Source: Streptomyces sp. CB02009 (lineage in GTDB: Bacteria; Actinomycetota; Actinomycetes; Streptomycetales; Streptomycetaceae). From it: a stretch of 64,000 bases of DNA. The notes beneath the pieces were generated by a model, which ran no database searches, had not been told where the DNA came from, and saw nothing but the letters and a program-made list of their open reading frames with translations. A program made the position numbers and the translations under genes. This document shows, piece after piece, positions 53,097 through 60,709 of the stretch. Positions within the stretch are counted from its first letter, which is position 1. The number at the start of each line of letters is the position of its first letter. Where the stretch lies: the NCBI RefSeq assembly GCF_001905825.1, contig NZ_LIVV01000006.1, positions 186,001 to 250,000 on the forward strand. The letters run 5' to 3'.

Positions 53097-54218
53097 CTAT
53101 CCCTCGGACCGCACGCGGACGAAGGTCGCGTTCTCCTGCCGCTGCCGCACGGCGAGCTGCCGCAGTTCGACGGGGAGCGGCGGGTCGACCCACCGGACCG
53201 GCCCGTGTTCGGGGTCCTGGGTGAGCGGCCCCGCGCGGTCCTCGGCCAGGGCGCCGACCTCGCGCGCCTGCGCCGGGGTGAGCCGGGGCGAGGTGGAGAC
53301 CGTACGGCCGTCCGCGAGGCGTACGACCAGGGCCCGGGGCCGGTCGGGCGGGCCGACGACCCCGAGCAGCACGCCGTCGCTCGTCTCCATGTGCCGGATC
53401 TTCCGCCAGGCCCAGGTGGAGCCGGCCCGATAGGGCGAGGCCAGGGACTTGGCGACGATCCCCTCGACTCCCGCGTCCCGCAGATCGCGGAACCAGCCGC
53501 GCGCGGTCTCCTCGTCCTGGGTGGCGAGCACCCGCTGGAGCGGAGGCTCGGCGTCGAGCAGGGCCGTGCCGAGCAGCTCCCACCGGTCGCGCAGGGGCAG
53601 CGCCCTCACGTCGCGCCCCGGGACGGCGAGCAGGTCGAACGCGATGTACGAGACGGGAACGCCGGCCCGCGCCCGGTCGGCGGGGGAGCGCAGCAGGTCG
53701 GTGAAGCTCAGCCGTCCGTCCCGGTAGGCGCACAGCTCGCCGTCGAGGACGATCCCGGGCGGCAGCTGCTCACGCAGGTGCGCGGCGATCCCGGGGAACT
53801 CGGGCGCGAGATCGCGACGGGAACGCGACTGGAGGACGACCTTCCCGTCACCGAGGACGAAGGCGAGGGCGCGGAATCCGTCGAGCTTGAGCGAGTACTG
53901 AAGCTCCCGGGGCGGCTTTCCCTGCGCGGGGATCTCGTCGGCGGAGCGGGGCCGCATGACGTCGACGGGCGGAAGGAGCGCGAGGCCGTCGGGGGCCGGG
54001 CCGGAACCGGAAACGGAGCCCGAACCGGGGGTTCGGGTGCGGGGCGCGAGGCCCTCGTGGCCCGGAGTGCCACCGGCCGCGGACGCACCCGGTCCACGGG
54101 CCCCGCCCGGAGCCCCGCCGGACCTGCCGGACCCACCGGGCGCGCCGCCGGGCGGCCCGCCACCGGGGCTCGCGGCGTCACCACCCGCGCCCCGGGCGTG
54201 CGCCCCGTACCGGTTCAT
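53097..54218 (-). CDS. ATP-dependent DNA ligase (LigC/LigD-ligase type)
   Basis: A 373-residue protein. The ~80-residue N-terminal part is Gly/Pro/Ala-rich and may be disordered. The ligase core has K111-L-D-G as motif I with the catalytic lysine, VLDGELCAYRDG as motif III and VEGIVAKSLASPYRAG as motif IV, then an OB-fold with RKIRH. ATG 54218 has GGAG at seven bases; residue M88 (MRPRSADEIP) is a possible alternative start. The next gene codes the polymerase domain, so the bacterial NHEJ activities are split. Confidence 0.9.
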   Translation of the reverse strand: MNRYGAHARGAGGDAASPGGGPPGGAPGGSGRSGGAPGGARGPGASAAGGTPGHEGLAPRTRTPGSGSVSGSGPAPDGLALLPPVDVMRPRSADEIPAQGKPPRELQYSLKLDGFRALAFVLGDGKVVLQSRSRRDLAPEFPGIAAHLREQLPPGIVLDGELCAYRDGRLSFTDLLRSPADRARAGVPVSYIAFDLLAVPGRDVRALPLRDRWELLGTALLDAEPPLQRVLATQDEETARGWFRDLRDAGVEGIVAKSLASPYRAGSTWAWRKIRHMETSDGVLLGVVGPPDRPRALVVRLADGRTVSTSPRLTPAQAREVGALAEDRAGPLTQDPEHGPVRWVDPPLPVELRQLAVRQRQENATFVRVRSEG

Positions 54219-54306
54219 GACGGTTCTCCGTCCTGCTTCACCACGGCTCTCCGCCCCGGTTCATGGCGGGTCCCCGTGCCGGTTCATGACGGGTCCCCGG
54301 CCCGGT

Positions 54307-55203
54307 TCACGGCACGTCCCCCGCCCGCTCGGGCGCGAAAAGTGGCGCAAGGAGATCCCCGTACCGCTCAAGACGTGGCGCGATGTCATCCATGAGGAGG
54401 ACGAGGGACTCGGGGTCCGCGGCGGCCCCGGCGCCCTCCTCGACCTCCTCCCACGTGACGGGCGCGGAGGCCATGGGGAGGGGCCGTGCCCGCAGCGTGT
54501 AGGGCGTGGCGGTGGTCTTCGCGGCGGCGTTCTGGCTGTGGTCGACGAAGACCTTCCCGGGCCGCAGCGCCCGGGCCATCCGGTGCACGACGAGCCGTGG
54601 CAGCGCGGCCTCCGCCTCGACGGCGAGCCGGCGCGCGTACGCCGAGACGAGCGGGGACGGTGTGGGCACCACCGGGACGAGCAGGTGCAGCCCCTTGGAG
54701 CCGGAGGTCTTGGCGAAGGCGTCGAGACCGTCGGCGGCGAGCCGTTCGCGCAGGTGGAGGGCGACGCGGCAGCACTCGACGACCGTCGCGGGCGGCCCGG
54801 GGTCGAGGTCGAACACGAGCCGGTCCGCGACGGCGGGGGAGGAGGCCCGCCACTGGGGCGTGTGGAACTCCACGACGAGGTTCGCGGCCCACATCAGCGA
54901 GGCGAGGTCCTCGACGACCACCTGCCGGGCCCGGGGGTCCTCGGAGCGGGGCACCGGGGCGGTCCTCACCCAGGAGGGTGTGCCGGGCGGCGGATTCTTC
55001 GTGAAGAAGAGCTGCCCGTCGGGACCGTCCGGATAGCGCAGGAAGGACACCGGGCGATCGCGCAGATGCGGCAGGATCGCGGCCCCGACGGTCGCGTAGT
55101 AGTGGAGCAGCTCGCCCTTGGTGGTGCCGGTGACCGGGTGGAGCACCTTGTCCAGGTTGCTGAGCGCCAGGCGCCGCCCCTCCACCTCTGTGAGAGGCGT
55201 CAT
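54307..55203 (-). CDS. LigD-type DNA polymerase/primase domain protein
   Basis: A 298-residue protein with LigD polymerase-domain marks: LSNLDKVLHPVTGTTKGELLHYYA, LVFDLDPGPPATV with the DLD metal acids, TSGSKGLHLLVPV and VDHSQNAAAKTTATPYTLRARP. ATG 55203 is used. It lies 74 bp from the divergent Ku gene and adds nucleotides at double-strand breaks during NHEJ. Confidence 0.93.
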   Translation of the reverse strand: MTPLTEVEGRRLALSNLDKVLHPVTGTTKGELLHYYATVGAAILPHLRDRPVSFLRYPDGPDGQLFFTKNPPPGTPSWVRTAPVPRSEDPRARQVVVEDLASLMWAANLVVEFHTPQWRASSPAVADRLVFDLDPGPPATVVECCRVALHLRERLAADGLDAFAKTSGSKGLHLLVPVVPTPSPLVSAYARRLAVEAEAALPRLVVHRMARALRPGKVFVDHSQNAAAKTTATPYTLRARPLPMASAPVTWEEVEEGAGAAADPESLVLLMDDIAPRLERYGDLLAPLFAPERAGDVP

Positions 55204-55276
55204 ACGATGAGAATCCCACGATTCCAGACAAATCGGGGATGACGAAACGTCCTGATCCGACCCGAAGGGAACACCT

Positions 55277-56359
55277 GTGCGATCCATCTGGAACGGCGCC
55301 ATATCCTTCGGCCTGGTCAGCATCCCGATCAAGCTGGTGAACGCCACCGAGAGCCGGTCCGTCTCCTTCCGGCAGATCCACACCGAGGACGGCGGCCGCG
55401 TCCGCTACAAGAAGGTGTGCGAGCTGGACGGCGAGGAGGTCCCGCAGGCGGAGATCGGGAAGGCGTACGAGGACGCCGACGGCACCATGATCCCGATCAC
55501 CGAGGAGGACCTGGCCTCGCTGCCGCTCCCCACGGCGAAGACGATCGAGATCGTCGCCTTCGTGCCGGCCGGTGACATCGACCCGTTGCAGATGGACGCC
55601 GCGTACTACCTCTCGGCGAACGGCGTCCCGGCGGCCAAGCCGTACACCCTGCTCCGCGAGGCACTGAAGCGCAGCGAGAAGGTGGCCGTGGCGAAGTACG
55701 CCCTCCGTGGCCGCGAACGTCTGGGGATGCTCCGCGTGGTGGACGACGTCATCGCCATGCACGGCCTGCTCTGGCCGGACGAGATCCGCGCGCCGGAGGG
55801 CGTGGCCCCGGAGAACCCGGTGAGCGTACGGGACGCCGAACTCGACCTGGCGGACGCCCTGATGGCCACCCTGGGCGAGGTCGACATGAGCACCCTGCAC
55901 GACGACTACCGCACGGCGGTCGAGGAGATGATCGCGGCGAAGGCGGAGGGCGGCGAGGGCGTCGTGCCCCCGGCCACGGGCGAGGAGTCCGGCGGCGGCC
56001 AGGTGATCGACCTGATGGCGGCCCTGGAGAACAGCGTGAGGGCGGCGAAGCAGGCCAGGGGCGAAGAGGACGGGGACGGGGAAGAGGAAGGGAAGGGCGA
56101 GGGGAAGGGGCGGGCTGCGGTCACACCGCTGAAGCCGAGGGCGTCGCGTGCGCCGAAGGCGACGGACGCGAAGAAGTCCGCCTCGAAGGCGGCGGCGAAG
56201 AAGACGGCGGCACCGGCACGCAAGTCGACGTCGAAGGCGGCGGCGAAGAAGGCGACGACGAAGAGCACGGCGACGACGAAATCGACGGCGGCGAAGAAGG
56301 CGACGGCGACGAAGAAGACGACGGCCAAGAAGGCGACTCCGCGCAAGCGCACGGCGTAA
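55277..56359 (+). CDS. ku: Bacterial Ku protein
   Basis: A 360-residue protein with the Ku core (IWNGAISFGLVSIPIKLVNA, RIQ-type HTEDGGRVRYKK, ERLGMLRVVDDVIAMHGLLWPDEIR) and a ~110-residue C-terminal Lys/Ala tail (KKSASKAAAKKTAAP units) like eukaryotic histone H1. Such tails bind DNA in other Actinobacteria. GTG 55277. Ku binds double-strand ends and recruits the adjacent polymerase and ligase. Confidence 0.97.
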   Translation: MRSIWNGAISFGLVSIPIKLVNATESRSVSFRQIHTEDGGRVRYKKVCELDGEEVPQAEIGKAYEDADGTMIPITEEDLASLPLPTAKTIEIVAFVPAGDIDPLQMDAAYYLSANGVPAAKPYTLLREALKRSEKVAVAKYALRGRERLGMLRVVDDVIAMHGLLWPDEIRAPEGVAPENPVSVRDAELDLADALMATLGEVDMSTLHDDYRTAVEEMIAAKAEGGEGVVPPATGEESGGGQVIDLMAALENSVRAAKQARGEEDGDGEEEGKGEGKGRAAVTPLKPRASRAPKATDAKKSASKAAAKKTAAPARKSTSKAAAKKATTKSTATTKSTAAKKATATKKTTAKKATPRKRTA

Positions 56360-56402
56360 GGACACGGCGCAAGGCGCTCACGGTCCAAGCGCAAGGCGCT
56401 AA

Positions 56403-56444
56403 GCACAAGGCACAAGGCACAAGGAACAAGGAACAAGGCACAAG
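56403..56444. repeat. Six tandem heptanucleotides (GCACAAG)
   Basis: Units GCACAAG (x3), GAACAAG (x2), GCACAAG occur at 56403-56444 between the convergent Ku and AAA+ genes. Confidence 0.92.
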
Positions 56445-56465
56445 GCGCCAGGCATCCATGGCCTG

Positions 56466-58181
56466 TCACCGCGCAGGCGGACCGCCGGCCGAACGCAGCT
56501 CCTCGTACGCCGTGTTGATGTCGGCGACGCGCACGGTGGTGAGGTCGTCCCGGCTCGGGGTGGCGTTCCCGCCGTGGGTGTCGTACAGGCGCAGGTCGCG
56601 GGAGGAGGCGGCCTTGCGGCAGAGCTCACGGGCGAGCCGCCCGTTGCCCAGCTGGTCGACGAGCCCGTCGCGTACGACGCTCCGGAAGTGGGAGTGGAGG
56701 ACGGCGGCGGCGTCCTCGTCCACGACGTCGCCCTGGGTCTCCAGAACACCGTGGGCGATGTCGAGGAGTTCCGCCGCCGAGTACGAGGGGAAGTCGATCC
56801 GCGTACTGAAGCGGGAGGTGAGGCCGGGGTTCGTACTGAGCAGTTCGGCCATCTCGTCCGGGTATCCGGCCAGGATGACGACGAGTCGGTCGCGGTCGTC
56901 CTCGGCCCGCTTGAGCAGCACCTGAAGGGCTTCCTTGCCGAAGGCGTCGCCGCCGGAGTACCCGGTGTTGTGGAGCGCGTAGGCCTCGTCGACGAAGAGG
57001 ACACCGCCGAGCGCGGAGTCGATGACGGCCTTCGTCTTCATGGCGGAGGAGCCGAGGTGTTCGCCCACGAGGTCGACCCGGGAGGTCTCGACGAGCGTCC
57101 CCGTCTCCAGCATGCCGAGCCCGGCGAAGATGTCGCCGATGACGCGGGCCACGGTCGTCTTGCCGGTGCCAGGGGGCCCGGTGAAGACGAAGTGCTGAGG
57201 TCCTGCGGTCGTCGGCAGGCCCTGCTCCCTGCGGACCGTGGCCATCCGCAGCTGGGCGACGAGGGTCCGCACCTGACGCTTGACCGGTTCGAGCCCGATC
57301 ATCCGGTCGAGCCGCGCGAGCGCCTCGTCGAGCCGCGGGTCGCCGGCGGTGCCGCTCGCCTCGCCGGATCCGGCGGGGACCGCGGCCGCCCCCTCCGAAG
57401 CGGGAACGGGAGCCCGGACGGCGGCGGCGGGAACGTGGACCTGCGCGCGCTGGGCGACGTCGGCGAGACCGGGGAAGCACCGGAAGGCGTACTGGAACTG
57501 GCGCAGCGCCTCCCGGCCGTCCCCGACGCCCTCGTGCGCGAGCCCGCGCAGGTAGGCGACCTCGCCGTCGAACCTCCCGCCCCGGCCCAGCACCCGGGGG
57601 AGGGGCGCCACGGTGTTGAGGACCTCGTGGAAGACGCGCTGGCGGGCGAGCGCGTACCCGACGTACAACTGGGCCTCGTCGCGCAGGAAGGGAGCCGCGA
57701 TGCCCCGGGAGTACTCCAGGACCAGCGGCCAGTTCTGCTTGAGGTAGGCGTAGCGGGTGCAGAGGAAGCGCGTCTCGTCGCAGTCGAGGACGGCGGTGAG
57801 GAGCGCGGGCTCGGCCTCGTCGACCCGCCCCGCGGAGAGCTGCCGCGCCATGCCGGCGAGCCAGAGATCGCGCGAGGTCTCCAGCCGGAAGGTGACGTAG
57901 ACGCCGAGGTCGAACCGGGAACGCACGGTCAGCGCGCACCTGTTCCGCAGCGCGCCGAAGGAGTCCCGGTACCGCCCCATGGCGTCGACGGCCTCGGCCT
58001 GCGACCGGCCCGTGGCGTGCAGTCCCAACCAGGCGTCGGCGGCCGTGGGGTCGTACTCCAGCACCTCGGTGAACCGCACGGCGGCGGCGTCGAACTGCCC
58101 CAGCCGAAGCAGCGCGACACCCTCGCGCCACACCCGCTCGACCTTCTTGGCGGTACGCCTGGACACGGAATCTCCCGCCAC
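56466..58181 (-). CDS. EccA/CbbX-like AAA+ ATPase with N-terminal TPR region
   Basis: A 571-residue protein. Residues ~1-260 are TPR-like helices (GQFDAAAVRFTEVLEYDPTAADAWLG). The AAA+ domain has Walker A GPPGTGKTT near residue 335, sensor/Walker B VLFVDEAYAL and the SRFSTRIDFPSY segment. This arrangement is that of type VII secretion chaperone EccA, and of CbbX/SpoVK. No ESX gene is adjacent, so it may act alone or in another process. GTG 58181 is chosen; GTG 58166 with GGGAG is possible. Confidence 0.85.
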   Translation of the reverse strand: MAGDSVSRRTAKKVERVWREGVALLRLGQFDAAAVRFTEVLEYDPTAADAWLGLHATGRSQAEAVDAMGRYRDSFGALRNRCALTVRSRFDLGVYVTFRLETSRDLWLAGMARQLSAGRVDEAEPALLTAVLDCDETRFLCTRYAYLKQNWPLVLEYSRGIAAPFLRDEAQLYVGYALARQRVFHEVLNTVAPLPRVLGRGGRFDGEVAYLRGLAHEGVGDGREALRQFQYAFRCFPGLADVAQRAQVHVPAAAVRAPVPASEGAAAVPAGSGEASGTAGDPRLDEALARLDRMIGLEPVKRQVRTLVAQLRMATVRREQGLPTTAGPQHFVFTGPPGTGKTTVARVIGDIFAGLGMLETGTLVETSRVDLVGEHLGSSAMKTKAVIDSALGGVLFVDEAYALHNTGYSGGDAFGKEALQVLLKRAEDDRDRLVVILAGYPDEMAELLSTNPGLTSRFSTRIDFPSYSAAELLDIAHGVLETQGDVVDEDAAAVLHSHFRSVVRDGLVDQLGNGRLARELCRKAASSRDLRLYDTHGGNATPSRDDLTTVRVADINTAYEELRSAGGPPAR

Positions 58182-58245
58182 AGTTCCCCCCGACCTAGCG
58201 ACGAGTCACAGGGTAGTACCGCCCGACGGGAGCCGAGCGGCGACG

Positions 58246-59076
58246 CTACGAACGGCTGCCGCTGTGCAACTCGACCTTGGCGGCACGCACGAAGCGCGCC
58301 TCCGCCTCACCGAACCGGGTCACGGAGTCGAGGTAGGCACGACTGGAGGCCGGAGGACGGGACGACCACCCCTCCAGCAGCGCCCGGAACTCGTCGTCGT
58401 CCAGAGCACCGGCAGGCAGCGCGCCCCAAGCGACCCGACAGGCCCGCTCACCGTCCCCGCTCTCCTCCCCGTCCTCCTCCGCCGCACGACGGCCGGCGCG
58501 GAGCCGCCCCAGCGCGTCGACGAGCGCGGAAGCACCCTGGCTGCCCCCGGCAAGCCGCCCGAGCTTCCCCCAGGCCCGCTCGTAGACAGCCTGCGCGCCG
58601 AGGAAATGGCTCATCAGCTGAGCGGCATCGGTCATGGCGGCGGCCGGGGCGGCCACCTCGTCGGGCCCCTCCAGCTCGACGATCGTCTGAGCCGCCTTGA
58701 GTGCCGCGAGAGCATCGTCGAGCCCGGCCCTCCCGGCCCTGACGCCCTCGGCCGAGAGGTCCTGCTCACTCTCGACGACGAACCGCTCGCCCACGTCCCG
58801 CACGCGGTGCGCGGCCAGCAGGAACGCCGCGTACGCCTCGCGCTGAACGCCCCGATGCCACTGCCGGTGACCGGCGTTCGCCTGCGCGCGCACGGCGTCC
58901 AACGCCGCCCGATACGCGGCCTCGGCCTGAGCCAACCCCGCCTGACCGGTCGCCTCAGCCGCCCGCAACGCGGCGCGCATCTGCCACCGCCCGACCAGAA
59001 CGCTCGCAAGCACCCCGAAGACCGCCACACCGGCTGCGGTCAACGCGGCTATCCCCTCAAGATCCATACGGGTCAT
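58246..59076 (-). CDS. Hypothetical membrane-anchored coiled-coil protein
   Basis: A 276-residue protein with a single N-terminal TM helix (residues ~5-27) followed by a long Ala-rich helical region with GLAQAEAAYRAALDAVRAQANAGHRQWH and more helices. No motif identifies it. It overlaps no neighbour; ATG 59076 is used, ATG 59067 is an alternative. It is divergent from the next gene, whose start is 61 bp away. Confidence 0.75.
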   Translation of the reverse strand: MTRMDLEGIAALTAAGVAVFGVLASVLVGRWQMRAALRAAEATGQAGLAQAEAAYRAALDAVRAQANAGHRQWHRGVQREAYAAFLLAAHRVRDVGERFVVESEQDLSAEGVRAGRAGLDDALAALKAAQTIVELEGPDEVAAPAAAMTDAAQLMSHFLGAQAVYERAWGKLGRLAGGSQGASALVDALGRLRAGRRAAEEDGEESGDGERACRVAWGALPAGALDDDEFRALLEGWSSRPPASSRAYLDSVTRFGEAEARFVRAAKVELHSGSRS

Positions 59077-59137
59077 GCTGTCGGACCCGCCCCCTAAGCT
59101 CCGCTCACCCAAGAACAGCAGAGAGAGGGGGACGAGC

Positions 59138-59557
59138 ATGGGCGGCAACGCATGGACGCAGACGGGCCCGTATCAGCCCGACCTGAAGGCCGCGTTCCGG
59201 CAGACCAGGGAGGAGACGTTCGCGCGCGACAACCACGGCTTCGAGGGCCGATCCGTCGAGGAGCTGTGGCGGGACCCGGCCTGGCACGAGTACGTCTTCA
59301 CCGGCGGTACGGCCACGGTGTTGGACTTCCCCTCGATGATCGACGCCACGGACAGCAGCGACGGCCCGTTCATGCGCCCCCTGACCGACGAAGAGGTACG
59401 CGCCTGGTCCCCCGTCGGCCGCCCCACGCACGAGGAATGGAACGAGGCCCTGGCCTCGGGCCGACTGGACTACCCGGACGTCCAGGGCAACTGCACCGTG
59501 CTCTACGAGAACGGCGAGCCCGCCGGGATCGGCTACTGGGGAGTGACGACCGACTAA
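59138..59557 (+). CDS. Small hypothetical protein
   Basis: A 139-residue protein with ATG 59138 preceded by GAGAGGGGG. It has no signal peptide or membrane helix. The Trp/Asp-rich composition (ELWRDPAWHEYVF, WSPVGRPTHEEWNEALA, GIGYWGVTTD) marks it as compact, but I do not recognise it. Confidence 0.75.
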   Translation: MGGNAWTQTGPYQPDLKAAFRQTREETFARDNHGFEGRSVEELWRDPAWHEYVFTGGTATVLDFPSMIDATDSSDGPFMRPLTDEEVRAWSPVGRPTHEEWNEALASGRLDYPDVQGNCTVLYENGEPAGIGYWGVTTD

Positions 59558-59633
59558 CGCCCGACACCGCCTCCCGGGCGCGCCCCGTCTCCACCACGTC
59601 TCGAGAGTCACTGCACCCGCACATACAACAAGA

Positions 59634-59664
59634 CCCCGCGCTCAGCGTTTGGCTGAGCGCGGGG
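59634..59664 (-). terminator. Terminator of the (former) tRNA-Arg gene
   Basis: A perfect 13-bp stem (59634-59646 with 59652-59664), five-base loop, then TCTTGTTGT on the minus strand. It stands 22 bp downstream of the tRNA-Arg fragment. Confidence 0.85.
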
Positions 59665-59686
59665 CCTGTATGGCACTTCTGCGCAG

Positions 59687-59728
59687 CGCCACCGGCAGGA
59701 TCCGAACCTGCACACACGGCTCCGGAGG
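59687..59728 (-). other. tRNA-Arg(CCG) 3' fragment, probable attachment site (att)
   Basis: Read on the minus strand, the 42 nt contain the anticodon-loop and 3' stem (CCTCCGGAGCCGT), a variable loop, a full T-arm (GCAGG, TTCGGAT, CCTGC) and the 7-nt acceptor strand CGGTGGC plus discriminator G; CCA is not encoded. Upstream of the anticodon loop the sequence is GCGT instead of the pairing ACGGC, so the 5' half is missing. Integrative elements use such 3' parts of tRNA genes as attB. Confidence 0.8.
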
Positions 59729-60063
59729 ACGCGTGATCTTCAAGCGTTTGTGCAGCTCAGATGACTGATGGCGTGCCACGCAGTCGCTTGCGTCCACGGA
59801 TAGGCCGCGCCGTGGGACTTGCCGGCCGACGGGCCCTGAGCTGCGGGGTATGGCAGCTGCAGACCCGCAGGATCGGCTGTCGCGAATGGCAGGCCGGTGC
59901 GGGCCGGGCTGGCAACCGCTTTGCAAGTTCGATCGTGGGTTCCTGTCCGCAGGCGGGCGACTGCATACCGCTGCTGCGGACAGTCGGGTACAGCCGCCAC
60001 CATCCACCGTCGTTGATGTCAGCCGTGGATGTCAGACCGCCCTGACATCCTGCGCCCGTGAGA
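59729..60063. other. Island edge without a gene
   Basis: These 335 bp between the att-like fragment and the next gene show no supported gene. Composition is mixed. No promoter can be named with confidence. Confidence 0.5.
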
Positions 60064-60531
60064 ATGACATGGGTCGACTTCTGGGCGCTGATAGCCACCC
60101 TGGACGGCGTAGCAACCGAAGAGAGCTGCCGGCGCCTCGCCGAGCAGCTGAGCCGCCGCTCCGTCCCCGACATCATCGGCTTCGCGGAGCGCCAGGCCGA
60201 AGCTCTCTATCGCCTGGACCAGGAAAAGTTCGGCACCCTTCCGGTGGTCGACCTGGCGGCCCGGTACGACAGCCCCTTCCCGCAGTCGGCCGACGTGTTC
60301 CTGTACACACGTTGCGCTGTGGTGGCCGCGGGGCAGGCCGTGTGGGAGAGCGTCTTCTTCGACGTCGACAAGTTCGCTCCGTACACCTCAAGCGAGTGCG
60401 ACGGCGAGTGGCTGCTGTACGTGCCGGACAAGGCGTACAAGCTGACCACTTGCAAGGAGTGGGACCACTCGACCCGGTACTGCTTCGAGAGCTACTCCAA
60501 CCGGGACGGCTGGCCAGACCTGCGGGATTGA
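60064..60531 (+). CDS. DUF4240 domain protein (island copy)
   Basis: A 155-residue protein: MTWVDFWALIATLDGVATEESCRRLAEQLSRRSVPDIIGFAERQAEALY, then DVFLYTRCAVVAAGQAVWESVF and a final region with Y/W and SNRDGW. The N-terminal pattern is the same as in the DUF4240 gene at 28262, but the two proteins are only distantly similar. ATG 60064 is chosen; GTG 60058 is equally possible. No clear ribosome-binding site is visible. Function unknown. Confidence 0.75.
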   Translation: MTWVDFWALIATLDGVATEESCRRLAEQLSRRSVPDIIGFAERQAEALYRLDQEKFGTLPVVDLAARYDSPFPQSADVFLYTRCAVVAAGQAVWESVFFDVDKFAPYTSSECDGEWLLYVPDKAYKLTTCKEWDHSTRYCFESYSNRDGWPDLRD

Positions 60532-60709
60532 GGCCAGCTACCTGGTGATCGGGCTCTCGTAGACGGTCTGGGGCCCTTCCGCGATCCCAGTCTGTCTGAG
60601 GCAGCAATCCCCGGGAAGGCCACATCCTGGCGCTGCTGCCTTCACCGAACCAAGCCTAATTTCGTGTGCAGCCCAGACATGCAGGCCGTGTTCGAGCTAG
60701 CCTCTGCCC

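Noticed and set aside
56148..56402. Arg-rich frame across the Ku tail
   Set aside because: It is the Ku lysine tail read in another frame.
59600..59760. Complete tRNA gene
   Set aside because: Only the anticodon-loop, T-arm and acceptor 3' strand are present; no D-arm or matching 5' acceptor strand is visible.
59738..60010. Minus-strand short frames to the right of the att fragment
   Set aside because: No motif, no ribosome-binding site; one frame reads through the tRNA fragment.
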